Source: Isoetes taiwanensis (lineage: Eukaryota > Streptophyta > Lycopodiopsida > Isoetales > Isoetaceae). Taken from it: DNA of 64,000 bases. Shown here one piece after another: positions 10,620 to 21,710 of this stretch (the first letter of the stretch is position 1; every line of letters begins with the position of its first letter). The position numbers were made by a program, and so were the translations under genes. The notes below the pieces were generated by a model, which was given only the letters and a program-made list of their open reading frames with translations, made no database searches and was not told the origin of the DNA. Location: the NCBI GenBank assembly GCA_021234155.1, contig JAJEKV010000032.1, positions 11,166,099 through 11,230,098 of the forward strand. The letters are read 5' to 3'.

Positions 10620-13600
10620 TCTAAATCTGATGTATACATATTCTTCAAGCGTCGATCCTACAGTTGTCTGATCTCAACACTGAAGGCTTTGTCGGATCCC
10701 TAACCTCTGAATAATCACTTCCATTGCCTTCGAAACGCTTCCTATTTTCTCCCGCCTATTTCATTTTAAAATTTTCTTACAAAATACCCTTGTATTTTAG
10801 GGTATCTGGCAAAATGCCTTAGTATTTGCAGAATTTAAAGCAACAAATGACAAATTAATGGGTTACTATACTCCAATTTTGAAGCAACAAAATGACAAAT
10901 TAATGGGTTACGATGCTACGGGCATGAATTGAAAATGTAAAAGTAAATCCATGGATATTAAGATCTCATCCCTAGGTAGAAAAATATATTGCCCACTTGG
11001 TCTTCTAGCAAAGGCTTGATTTTATCCTAGGGTGGCATATTCTAGCTGCCAGGAGAGATAATCCTTGATTTGCTATAGAATTGAGCTTGGAATAGTTTGA
11101 CGATTGGACTAGGACAAAGGATGCAACAGTGAATTATGTAAAACTTAGCATTGATGGGTGAGTTTTTCCTCATTGATTTACAAAACTACACACAGAATTG
11201 AAATTGTGGCTTGATGTAGTCTTTATTAGGTGGCCCGCTCCTCTAATCAACATGGCCACACACCATGAATCAAAAACTCAAAATTGAAGGAAGTACTTTG
11301 AAATCGGGGTTGAATTGCATGAAACAGTTGATTCTATATGAGCCAGAAATTTGAGCTTGAAAGAACAATCTAAATTTTCAATCAGAATTTTAAATCTGGG
11401 GCAATTTGGCAATTTCAAGAAATGCATGAGCATTTTGTCAAATACCCAAAAATATTAGGGCATTTCTGAAAATTTCCTTTGTTTTTTCGTAAACTCAACC
11501 ATTGTTATACCAATTACTAGTTGGGGCAACCACAAGGTTATACTACTATGCTTTAACAACTTAATAGCTAAAACATGCATTTGCTCCATATTATCTGCCC
11601 TTGTCAAGATAGTGGTAATGTCGATGTTTGGCATACTATGCCAAATGTCATTAACAAAATATATAAATAATTAAGTGCAATACAACAATGTCCTACAAGG
11701 TAACAACCAAACTAGTGAACCATAAGTTGTCTCAATTAAAACCAGTCTGTTGAACTTGTAGGAAGAGATATGTTTATAACTTCTATTCAATTTGTTTTGT
11801 AGCTAGAGATAGACATGTGATGACATCCTTTATTTTCTATAGTGTTACCTCTCAATAGCTTGATCATCCAAATTTAAGAGCTACATAGACCTCTAGTCAA
11901 TTACAACACCATGCAACAATATCATCATTCATTGATGCCCAATACCACATACTGGCAAAGAGATGGCAAATTAAAGCTCTTGGCTATTGGAGATCTTTTG
12001 CTACTTTTACAGTTAGCATTTATTAATGCACACGATGTGGATGAACAAATTACTATATCTTTGCAAGTTGTTCCTTAGTTCCATCATGCATTTACCTGCC
12101 ATTCTTTTCGGCCATCAACATATCATATACTGGTGTTTGATTTGATAGTTTCAACGTGTTGAAATTTGCAAATCATGTTACATCAATAACAAACTAAGAT
12201 TGCAATTTGCTATATTTGAACATATGCACCCATTTGCTTTGTTTGACAACCTTAATGTACATGAATGCACATTTATAATTTTAAACAAAACAATGAAGAG
12301 CGATTTGCAAGACAGGTGAAGAATATTTGGCTAGCAAGCTGTGGCCATGTAACATATGCTCGGATGCTTGAAACTTATGACGTCTATTATGACTTTACCT
12401 CATCCACGACCCGACATGATATCTATAAGACAATCAATTATATCGTCAAACACAGATGTGCTAGAAAAGTTACACAATCAACAATACTATGTGTCCACAC
12501 TTTTATCAACGACAAAAATTCGAGTAACCTATATCTTCAAACTAGTCTGGTGTGAAGAATAGAAATTTGAAACCTACAGGCAGGCAAGTAAGTGTACATT
12601 GTGGAAGCAAGTAAAAGGGTAACAATTCAGCCATAGTAGGGCACAAGATGATTGTGTGTATACCATGGAAAATTGTTTGTATACTTTTAACAACATGGCC
12701 ATTTCCGGAAGGGAAACCTTATGTCCCTTTTTTTCCCTTGAAGAACAAAAGCTTTATCAAATTAACAGCAAAGTACACAAAAACAAAACTTCATCTTGTA
12801 GTACGAGCACAAGCATATGCCAGCGGAACTAGAGCTTCTAGCACAATGCACTTGCCCCACAAAAGAAGCCTAAGGATATGAACTAATCTGAAGATACTGG
12901 ATCCAAATATGATCCCTGACCTCTGCCTCAATGGTAGAAGATTTATAAGCCATTATTATTTTCGTTTGGGCACAAGACGCAAGATCACGAGGAGAAGAAT
13001 AAATGCCTAATGTGAAGTCTGCCTAATGGAAAATGTGAAGTCTGCATTGTTTTCAAATGGATAAAAAGAGCCTACCAGAACCAAGATAAAATGCCTTCTT
13101 ATTAGTCGGGGACCACTTATCAGGATAAGATACCTCTGCAAAGCAGATTGGACACAATGCAGCGACTTGAGGATTACATTGATGATGGACTTGCATTAAC
13201 ACGCAAACACCTGCGAAGGATCTGCCATTAAAGCACAGATACCTTTGGAATGGAGCAGTTTATCCCAAACCCAATGCCATGTACAGGACCAATACTCACA
13301 TGGAGAGCTTTTATCTTGCTTTGCACGAAGAGAATGCATTCTTTTGGACTATTTAAATTTTGATGATATTCTTCATTTGTAATTTTACTGATTGGAAACT
13401 TTATAAGTTTGAAAGTCTTAAAACCATAACATATTTACTATTGTTTGAACACAAAGAAGAAACAGCTTGCAAAGCACACGTCATGCAACTTCATGAGCAA
13501 GTCAAACTGAGGAACTAGATAGTATTGGAAAAACAATTCAAAATCACGTCTGAAAAATAATGCAACACCTGAAGAATTAGATATGGTAGCTGGTTTTACT

Positions 13601-13695
13601 AGAAAATATAAAAAACTATGCTCAAGATCAATATTGACTCAAGGATTGAAACAATTGTATGCAAAAGCAAAACAATAAACCGATCAAAATGGACT
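10620..13695. other. AT-rich interval without recognisable genes
   Basis: The interval holds only short open frames (for example 12265-12555, plus strand) with no family signature. A short duplicated stretch with GAAGCAACAAATGACAAATTAATGGGTTAC is present at about 10838 and 10880. Otherwise I see nothing supported. Confidence 0.5.
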
Positions 13696-13700
13696 ACTAA

Positions 13701-13858
13701 TGTAACGGGCCCATGGTAGACCGCTCGAGTATTCGAACCTTGAATGTGCCTGTGGGGCGTTCCCGAGACACTGGCATAAATGGGTAGAAGTGACTACTCA
13801 TAAATGTCTAGACGGTTTTGCCCAGTTGGTTAAGGGCATGTCGGTTAGGAATGTTACA
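13701..13858 (+). repeat. TRIM 5' LTR (158 bp)
   Basis: It starts TGTAACGGGCCC and ends GGAATGTTACA; TGTAAC/GTTACA forms a 6-bp inverted end. Relative to the 3' LTR it has about 22 extra bases (GTGCCTGTGGGGCGTTCCCG region). Confidence 0.92.
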
Positions 13859-13860
13859 GT

Positions 13861-13874
13861 TGGTATCAGAGCAG
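13861..13874 (+). promoter_or_regulatory. Primer binding site (tRNA-iMet type) of the TRIM
   Basis: TGGTATCAGAGCAG starts 2 bases after the LTR. Its first 12 bases match the complement of the plant initiator-Met tRNA 3' end. A B-box-like string (GAGTTCGAGTCTCC, 13880-13893) follows, and an A-box-like string (TTGCCCAGTTGGTTAAGG, about 13817-13834) precedes it inside the LTR. Confidence 0.85.
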
Positions 13875-13996
13875 GTCTCGAGTTCGAGTCTCCATGGGTG
13901 CCTATATGCATGGGTAATTTGCAAAGACTTGGTAATCATAGTGACATGGTATAGCCTTGGATGCTCGAGGATGAGCATAGTTCTAGTGTGAGAGAC

Positions 13997-14158
13997 TGTA
14001 ACGGGCCCATGGTAGACCGCTCGAGTATTCGAACCTTGAATGGGTACACATAAATGGGTAGAAGCGACTACTCATAAATGTGTAGACGGTTTTGCCCAGT
14101 TTGTTAACTAGACGGTTTTGCCCAGTTGGTTAAGGGCATGTCGGTTAGGAACGTTACA
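13997..14158 (+). repeat. TRIM 3' LTR (162 bp)
   Basis: It has the same ends as the 5' LTR. It carries a tandem duplication of the GACGGTTTTGCCCAGTT segment (14084 and 14112) that the 5' copy lacks, so the two LTRs differ by rearrangement more than by point changes. Confidence 0.92.
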
Positions 14159-14259
14159 ACTAACCAGCATATAAATAAGCATATAGCAAAACCATAACAT
14201 ACTTGAAAAATCAAAAATATATTTTTTGAACCAACTAAAAAAACTTCAGAGCATTAGAA

Positions 14260-14378
14260 ATATGTAGCATTATAACAGGGTTTTTTTTGTGATTTTATAC
14301 GTTTTTTGGCATGGTTTTTATATGATTTCATGGGCGTATTGCACGAGGCATACTAATCAGTACATCTAGAGTGCACAC
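14260..14378. repeat. Interspersed repeat E, copy 1
   Basis: ATATGTAGCATTATAACAGGG at the left and GTACATCTAGAGTGCAC at the right are shared with 18688-18804. The left end also recurs at 33246. Non-coding; element class unknown. Confidence 0.65.
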
Positions 14379-16289
14379 TGGATTCTCATATTTAAATGGC
14401 ATTTTAACTATGGTTTTGCAATGGTTTTGCCTTGCATGTTTTTGTTCCTTAAAAACTTAATTAATTTAATTTTATGAAGGCCATGCAAGCAACGAGGCAT
14501 TCAACTTTAGGGTTCGTGGAGAAGGGGATTTAGAGGACCATTTCCGCAGGTTTTCTTTTTCGCTATGGCTTCCACAGTTCTCTCGATGGCTAGATTATTA
14601 GCTTTAAAGAGGTTTTTACTAGTGAAGGGATTTAGAGGACCATTTTTGTGCAGAATCTGAGAAGCAATCTAAGTATGGCGCATTACCCCATTCAAAACTC
14701 GATTAGGCTCTGATTAATTTGTTTGTCCTCATGCCCCCGAGTAAATCACCATCGAGCAAGTAAAGGCGATCGAGAGGTAGGTAGATGATCGGAAGGTTCA
14801 ACGGATTATAAGCTATAAGCTTTGAGGGCATACCGCAGTGATGCTTAGATGATCGAAAGTGATTCAAAGGATTTTTTAAGCTATGGGTCTCATGCTTGGG
14901 GTTGCGTGTATTTCTCTGGAATAAAATGATGTAATCTTGCGGTTGTTGTGTTGTGGGCTCCAGTTAGAGTTGTATTGAAAAGCGAGATGGTTGGAGGCAG
15001 GCCTCTACTATTAATAAATATCCGATTACGGGTTGCTTATAATCGATTCTCTAGATTTAAAGTCTGCATCGCCATTTTCTCGATGCAAAGCTTGCATTTG
15101 CAGCTCGGAACAATTAGGTATTGCTAACCTGCCTTGCAGATTAATGGCTAAGTGGATTTACTTCCCATGCTCTTAAATGGCAAAAAGGCGGATCGATCAA
15201 GTCCGGGATGTATTCTAAGAAAAGCGGCTATGGATCATTGAAATTTGGCGATCCGGCCCGCATATTATAAGGGGTAACTAGTTGGTCGCACATATAAGTT
15301 CTTCAGTATATACCTTCAACCCCGTCATCCGTTTCACCTTGTTTTCCGAACTTCCGTTGAAGGTTCATCTCTACATTTGCTTTTGCAAGCTTCCTGGTTT
15401 TGACCAAGATAGATATCAGCAGGGGACTTAACCAGTCCACTAACCAGTTCGTTTACCTCTTTTATCAAATCCAAATTGCTTTTGTAATTGTGGCACTTCT
15501 AGCCTTCTTTTCTGATAAGAGGTAGATACCAACATTTCGTTTCATATTTGTGTTACATTATGAATTGGGTTTTCATTTTGATTTGCAGGACCGTAAGCAA
15601 ACCTCTGACTCCTTGGCTTCTGCTCCAGTGTTCAGGTAGAATCGAAAGTCTAGTGTGAAGCCTGCTTCAAATGCGGCCCCTGATGCCTTCTAACATTTCC
15701 CTGAATCTATCATATGCTGAGGTAAGCATGTATCCTTTAAACAACAGATGCAAGTTATTTAATGGCATGTCTGGTGCAAGTTATGAAGTTAAAATGCAGG
15801 GCAGCTATCAGGCTTCAGAACAGGCTATCAGGGTATCAGGCAGGCAGCACCATGTGGTTGTCATGCAAAGATTAGCCATATCTCTTGGCACAGGGGCTTT
15901 AAGTACTGGCGAGCAGCTTTGTCTTGATACATGGATGTTATGTTTTACTAAGAGGTGATGCACTTTTGATGGGCCAATCTTGCCCTGGTTTTACAGGTTC
16001 ATTGAAAACATCTGGAGAATTTGATTTAGTTCTATCATGCTACCATATATTGGCAATAGATATTACTTACAAGATTACATTTCAGAATAAGATGTTTGGT
16101 TGCACACCTCTTTCTTTTTCTTATTGTGTCTGCTTACTTAGTATCATTGTGATTTGACTAGTGACTTAAACAAACGTGACATCCTTCATGGCTCCATTTC
16201 CTAAACACATGTTCTAACATGTCTAGCATATGGAATTCTACTACCTAGGGATATTGTAAGTGGTTTACATCATAAATGCATTCTCTTTA
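14379..16289. other. Low-copy-looking interval, possible host exon remnant
   Basis: No long open frame. One exon-like segment, 15590-15637 (plus), follows a good acceptor (TTTGATTTGCAG) and precedes GTAGAATC, reading RKQTSDSLASAPVF. I could not connect it to other exons. Open frames at 15671-15958 and 15924-16157 show no family signature. Confidence 0.35.
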
Positions 16290-18150
16290 GCATTATCGAG
16301 CAGCAGTTGACGGGCTGGGCAGAGGCAGCAGAGATACGGGCCCTCACCCAGGCAGGATTCAGACCCCGACACTCAACCATTGACCACATCTTCACATTGC
16401 GAGCTCTGATTGAAGACAGCAGGAACCGCCGTCAGGATCTATATTGTTGCTTCGTGGATTTTGCAAAGGCATTTGACACTGTGCCTCGGGAAAAACTATG
16501 GGCAAGATTGCGACAGCTGGGGGTTCCGGTAGATTTGCGCGAATCGCAAATTACGTGGGCTTTATGAAAGATGCTCGGGCCGGTTGCGCCGACAAGCCAA
16601 CCATTTGATAGTAGTATCGGGGTTCGCCAGGGGATGCCCTCTCTCCCCAACATTGTTTGGGCTTTACATTGATCAATTGGAGAGCTGGCTTTGCGCGATA
16701 ATGGGGGCGACGGGGCTCACCTTCTCTACCGGATCATCAAGCGCTTAATATATGCCGATGATGTGGACCTCCTAGCTTACACACCAGCCAGACATGCAAC
16801 GACATCTCGATGCCTCGGACACATTTTGTCAAGCGATCGATATGCACGCCAACTTGGCCAAGACTAAGGTGGTTTTCATATCATCTTCACGGCGGTAGAG
16901 GATCTCCTCCTTCCGTTATCGAGGGCGTAATGTGGAAGTAGCATCCACATACAAATATTTGGGAGTGGAGTTTCCGCCTACTATGCACCGGGACACATCC
17001 ATACGGGCTACGAAGTTACGGCGGCCGGAAAGCACTATATGCAATGCAAAACAATAGTCATAGAGCGGAGTTGTATGATTGGACCCATCGGTCCACACTG
17101 CTCAAAGTCTTAGTGGAGCCTGTCCTTTTATACTGGGGTTGAAGTATGGGGCCCAATGAGTATCCCTCGCTACTTGGAATGACTTGGAGCAAAAAGTAAA
17201 ACCTTCTTGGTACGAGCACTGGGGGTGAAGTCCACGGTCCCATATCAAATTCTATTTGTAGGAAACATGATTCTTGCCTCTTCAGAGGGCTGCCCTTGAT
17301 CGCCACATTGTCTATTTCGTAAGGTGGTCAACATGGACGGCGCGCCGCCTCCCAAAACTAGCTTATATCATGGCAATGGGGCCACAACGCCAAGGCATGC
17401 CGGAGGGAAAAGAGAGCTCAATGGATGGCTAGATGGAATGTGCGAGAACACGTGCATACATGTGCAACAGAGGCGATCGCCATAGCTTGAGGCAATATCT
17501 TGACGCTTGCTTCATCAGCAAGCTTTGGGATGCCGCGCCCTTGAACAGTCAAGACAAAGACACACTACCGCCACATAAATCCCACATTGGAACGAGGCCC
17601 ACAATGCTACTGCGCACCCACTTGCCCATGAAAAGACGCAGACTCATTGCCTCCATTCGCACAGGGGGCACATCATCTTGAATTGAGACAGGCAGATGGA
17701 TTGGTGAGCCACGTCGGGACGTGCTCAGCTCAATGCCGCCAAATGGGAGTCATTGAGGATGAATCTCATACCCTTCAAAGTTGCCCAAAGATATGATCAA
17801 ATCCGACGCGCTATGCCGAAGTTGGTCGAGGGCCCGCCGCCCGCTACATGTGACATTGAGCACAGATCCCATGCGGATGCTAGGATCATACCTTCGTGAG
17901 GTCATGGACATGCGAGATCAGCTATGTCCTCGGGCACGCACTTGACATGTACATACACATTTATTTCATGATGATGTATACTTATGCGGGGTTTGGCGAC
18001 ATTCTTATTCGCCACGGTTTTCCCTCGAAAACCCTTTGGGATGGGGTTTTTAACCCTTTAGGTTAATAAGTTTGTCGCCCTTTCCGGGTCCCATAGGCCG
18101 ATTGGTCTCAGTGGACGATAAAAAAACTATTCTATTCTATTCTATTATTT
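16290..18150 (+). mobile_element. LINE-B: 5'-truncated LINE with TATTC-repeat tail
   Basis: It starts abruptly inside the RT domain and ends in four units of CTATT at about 18127-18147. Length, truncation and tail fit target-primed reverse transcription of the LINE-A lineage. The flanking target-site duplication was not identified. Confidence 0.8.
16295..17960 (+). pseudogene. LINE-B RT and C-terminal region, many frameshifts
   Basis: Clear motifs are GFRPRHSTIDHIFTLRALIED (about 16350), FVDFAKAFDTVPREKLWARL (about 16450), then in shifted frames VRQG.PLSP (about 16622), LYIDQLE (about 16665) and YADDVDLLA (about 16750). The frame changes about every 100-200 bases after 16550, and a C-terminal Cys/His region cannot be followed with confidence. 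Part of this damage may be sequence error, because the changes resemble the motif-linked errors seen elsewhere in the window. Confidence 0.75.
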
Positions 18151-18359
18151 TTTTCATCAATATTGTAGAGTTTCGTTTTGTATTCCAATGTGTAGAATGG
18201 AGACCCTCACAATGATATAAATTTTTTGGCCTACTTGCTTATTACAAATATATATTATAGAATTTTTTGCAGCGCAACTATAAGTGGTCTTCAAGGCCAC
18301 ACTGTCTTAGGCACAAGAACCTATAGCAATGTACACAACATTCATACACAATTTTCATT

Positions 18360-18462
18360 GCCCCGAAGGGGCAAAAAAATTTTTGAACCTATAACATAAA
18401 CCATTACATTACATCCATTAAAATTAAATCCCCCCTTAAACCCCCTTTTGTTTGGGTGCATA
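18360..18462 (-). repeat. Hairpin-ended repeat family, copy C
   Basis: On the minus strand it runs from an AAACAAAAGGGGG-like start through GGGGGATTTAATTTTAATGG and AAAAATTTTTTT to the hairpin GCCCCTTCGGGGC (18360-18372). It directly abuts the MITE at 18463. Confidence 0.6.
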
Positions 18463-18687
18463 TTCACACGGGGGGTGATGTAGGGCAGCGAGAGCCCTTT
18501 TAATTATGTTTTGCATGTACGAAATCAACACCATATAGTATTTTGCAAATCTTGTTATACAGTATCATAATTTCTATACATCCATACCCCACAAACGAGG
18601 AATTTTGTGTACGGTGTAGATTAAGGAATAAGGGGTGAATATGCCTATCCAACAGCTCTCGTTGCCCGGAGTCACCCCCCGTGTGAA
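18463..18687. mobile_element. TA-flanked MITE, copy 1 (225 bp)
   Basis: TTCACACGGGGGGTGA (18463-18478) is repeated inverted as TCACCCCCCGTGTGAA (18672-18687), and GGGCAGCGAGAG (18482) pairs with CTCTCGTTGCCC (18656). TA dinucleotides flank both ends, as expected for a Tc1/mariner-type target. There is no coding capacity. The superfamily is inferred from TIR plus TA only. Confidence 0.7.
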
Positions 18688-18804
18688 TATGTAGCATAAT
18701 AACAGGGGGTTTTCTTTGTATTTTTGTACGCTTTTCACTAAGGTTTTCCTATGATTTCGTGATGTATTCAAATAGATGTACTAATGTGTACATCTAGAGT
18801 GCAC
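18688..18804. repeat. Interspersed repeat E, copy 2
   Basis: TATGTAGCATAATAACAGGG through GTACATCTAGAGTGCAC matches 14260-14378 in the same orientation. It starts exactly at the right end of the MITE. Confidence 0.65.
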
Positions 18805-18811
18805 CATTTCT

Positions 18812-19108
18812 GAGCCATTGATTTTAGCCTTTTTTTTTTAATGGTCAACAACCAATGGCTCACAATAAAAGCCCTTTTTTTGTGCGTGTGGTGCATAATG
18901 GGCACATGAAGGGCCATTGATTTTAGCCTTTTTTTTTTCAATGCTCAACAACCAATGGCTCACAACAAAAGCCCTCTTTTTGTATGTGTGGTGCATAATG
19001 GGCACATGAAGGGCCATTGATTTTAGCCTTTTTTTTCAATGGTCAACAACCAATGGCTCACAACAAAAGCCCTCTTTTTGTGTGTATGGTGCATAATAGG
19101 CACATGAA
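18812..19108. repeat. Three tandem 98-100-bp units
   Basis: Units start at 18812, 18911 and 19011, each opening with RRGCCATTGATTTTAGCC. Within a unit GAGCCATTG/CAATGGCTC arms are inverted, so each unit can fold. The units differ mainly in T-run length. Confidence 0.9.
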
Positions 19109-19721
19109 GGGCTTGAAGGACGCATGTAGTGCGTTTTCACGCAACACATTTCTTATCATAACTTTTGATCCAGAGCTCTGTTTGAGATGATTTTTATTGC
19201 GTTAGAAAGCTCTCTCCGAGATCTTTTTGATAATGTATGAGATGGATATGTTTGGTTAAGTTATCTATGCTAAAACAGCAATTTTGTGGCCGGGTTTGGT
19301 AGGCTTTCACATCCTACCAGCTGATTAATACAGGATTGCACTATTGGATATTGTTTTATGGCTCATTCGAATGAAGCTTGCAAAAATTACCATGCATTTT
19401 TAGATTTTGAGGCGGTTATTAAGCAAATTCCAAGGCTTCTAGATCCTACGCTAACAAGCGAGAAAAATTTCCCACTTTGGTTTCTCACCACAAGAATCCA
19501 TGGAGGCCAAAAAAGGCCAATTAAATTCCAGTTGAAAAATGTTTGTGTATGGGTGTTGCAAACTTTATGAATTTCGAATAATGGGATCAATGCTCTATCT
19601 TTATGGTAACTTTTACTTATGTTCTATTTGTTTTATTGTGATCAAATTCAAAAGCTACTGGTGATGTGACCTCAAATGAATTCTAGTTTTTTCCGGTTTG
19701 AATTCTAAAAATTTTTGTCAC
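19109..19721. other. Interval without recognisable genes
   Basis: Only short open frames on both strands (for example 19358-19570) with no family signature. Nothing else is supported. Confidence 0.5.
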
Positions 19722-19916
19722 AGGGGGGGGGGGCAAAAAATTTTTTTTGCAACACAAACTATTAACATCTAACGTATAAAAATTAAATCCCCCAACACAT
19801 AACAACCATTGACATTAACAACCAACACATAACTACCACTGACATTAATTAACACAACCATTGGGTCCAACACATTTAAATTAAAATCCCCTTAAACCCC
19901 CTTTGATTTGGATGCA
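19722..19916 (-). repeat. Hairpin-ended repeat family, copy D
   Basis: It has the same order as copy C: a terminal G run (19723-19733, hairpin degraded), AAAAAATTTTTTTT, ATTAAATCCCCC, and CCTTAAACCCCCTTTG right before a MITE copy. The middle contains a repeated CAACACATAAC motif. Confidence 0.55.
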
Positions 19917-19918
19917 TA

Positions 19919-20096
19919 TTCACACGGGGGGTGACGTAGGGCAGCGAGAGCCCTCATAATTGTATTTTGCACGTACGAAATCAACACCATATAGTATTCC
20001 GCTTGAAATATTATAGTACTTTACAAATCTTGTTATACAGTATAGCAAATTTTGTACTTGCATACCCCACAAACGAGGAACTTTACGTACGGTGTC
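19919..20096. mobile_element. TA-flanked MITE, copy 2 (right end lost)
   Basis: TTCACACGGGGGGTGA and the following GTAGGGCAGCGAGAG match copy 1. Similarity continues through ACCCCACAAACGAGGAA to GTACGGTGT (about 20096), where it stops before the right TIR. Confidence 0.65.
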
Positions 20097-20154
20097 TTGA
20101 TTATTATGGAATCTTGCAAAGGCAAAAGCCAACAAGTAAAGCCTAGTTAACCAC

Positions 20155-20355
20155 AATGAAAATCACGCCAAGCGTGTTATTAGCAAGCATAATATTGTAG
20201 AAGAAATCTAGTTATAGAGCAAAACCTAGTTAGCGAACAAAAAAAATCATGTCAAGCGTGTATTAGCAAGCATCATATTGTAGAAGATACCTAGTTATGG
20301 AACAAAATAAATCACGCCAAGCGTGTATTAACCAGCATATTAATATTGTAGAGCT
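20155..20355 (+). repeat. Three degenerate units with CAAGCGTGTATTAGC core
   Basis: AAATCACGCCAAGCGTGTTATTAGC, starting about 20160 (shortened here to its core), recurs as CATGTCAAGCGTGTATTAGC (about 20248) and CACGCCAAGCGTGTATTAAC (about 20312). The identical array is at 33399-33599 in copy 2. Confidence 0.8.
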
Positions 20356-20466
20356 GAAGTTGAGGATGTTTCACGAAAGACATAAGATACCTTATGTGTC
20401 ACCATCATTGCGAGTTTCAAGCATGAAGTTTTACCACTAGGTATTTTACCACTGTAGTTTTTTGTT

Positions 20467-20690
20467 GCTAAGATGCAAATTACACATGAAAATAATAGCA
20501 AACCATGTGTGTGGTTTGAAATTCATTCTTCTATAAAGCAATGCAAGCTCAACATAATTTGATTTACGATTCACTCTTCTATAGCAAATCACACATGAAA
20601 ATAATAGCAAACTATGTGTGTGGTCTCGGACCCACTCTTCTATAAACCATGCAAGCTCACCATGATTTATGATTCACTCTTCTCTAAATC
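20467..20690 (+). repeat. Two tandem ~115-bp units
   Basis: CACATGAAAATAATAGCAAA occurs at about 20482 and about 20590, each followed by CTATGTGTGTGGT-like and ATTCACTCTTCTAT-like segments. It is mirrored at 33711-33934 in copy 2. Confidence 0.8.
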
Positions 20691-21475
20691 ATGCTTAAGG
20701 TGTTTTAGATTCCCTCTTATACTTAACTTGAGGTTGCAAAACCTAGCATCTAAAACCATGGATCACCCGACCATATTTGCATGAGGGAGAAGCCCAATCA
20801 CAAAGGACATGCAAGAAATTCAGTTAGATTTAGAAAAACTCAATGTTATATATATGAGCCATTTAGAATTATTAAAGCTTTGGAATTAGTGAACTTTAGG
20901 AGGGTTGAGCACATGGAATTTGATTGCTACAATTGAACGAAGAAATTAGAAAGGAAAAATATGGACTACATATCTTGGCAAACATGGTGCGCTTAAGTCT
21001 TTTGCACCATTTGGATTTGCATATCTGATTTGCTAAAAGCTAAGAGGTCGGCCGCATTTGTTGAAGGGATTTTGCTCGGTCAATTTGCTTTCGAGGCGAA
21101 TTTGCTTTCAGGCGAAATTTGCTCAAATGGGGTTTGCTTAGACGAATTTGTTCAGAACTGGCTTTGCTAAAAACAATGACAGATTTTGCTCAGATGGGTT
21201 TGCTCAGGCGAATTTATCCAGAACAGATTTTGCTAAAAACTATTTTTGGTTTACACAAATATTGCATGGACTAACCTTCTCGCTTTTTATCGCTCAGACG
21301 GCCCTGCAACATATGAGTTCGAATGGCTTATTGGCTTTTGATTTAGATTAGGGACTCAGAATCTTGAATTAAGTGTGAGAAAAAAGTTGTTACATGAATG
21401 AATAGTCGAAGACTTTTACAGGGCAGTAGAATATTCAAAAATATTTTATAAGAAATGGGCAGATCGAAATAGAGC

Positions 21476-21710
21476 GTACCTTTGTCAGATTGGTGAGCAC
21501 AGAGATGGAATGGAGCTTTGAATTAGCAGAAGGGCCATATAGTAAAACTGCCTCAAGAACAATGTCGAAATGGCCATCTGAAGCTCTGGAATCAGCAACT
21601 AAGGTGTGTTTGCCCACCCAAGCATGAATCAAGGAGCGGGGTTGATAGCGAATCAAGGATCACATGTGCTTGTGTGAAAGGATGAAAGGGGAAGCCATGG
21701 ATCGAGCAAG
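21476..21710 (-). pseudogene. Decayed copy of host-like exon X
   Basis: This is the counterpart of the open 78-codon exon at 34720-34954. Here the frame breaks upstream of HAWVGKHTLVADSRA because of small changes around 21633-21690 (CAAGGAGCGGGG against CCAAGGAGCAGGG). Several changes hit CAG motifs, so the break may be a sequence error rather than decay. Confidence 0.5.

Larger units (their letters stand above)
13701..14158 (+). mobile_element. TRIM (terminal-repeat retrotransposon in miniature), complete
   Basis: Two LTRs of about 160 bp flank a 138-bp internal domain. The internal domain has a tRNA-iMet primer binding site right after the 5' LTR and a purine-rich end (AGTGTGAGAGAC) right before the 3' LTR. 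The whole 458-bp unit is bracketed by the direct repeat ACTAA (13696-13700 and 14159-14163), a 5-bp target-site duplication. There is no coding capacity, so it must be moved by another element's proteins. Confidence 0.92.

Noticed and set aside
12265-12555. 96-codon open frame, plus strand.
   Set aside because: No motif, no splice context, and composition like surrounding non-coding DNA.
15671-16157. Two overlapping open frames as a host gene.
   Set aside because: No family signature, frames overlap without splice logic, and no start context.
20155-20690. CRISPR-like arrays of short repeats.
   Set aside because: Units are degenerate, adjacent or of unequal spacing without unique spacers, and the sequence is eukaryotic.
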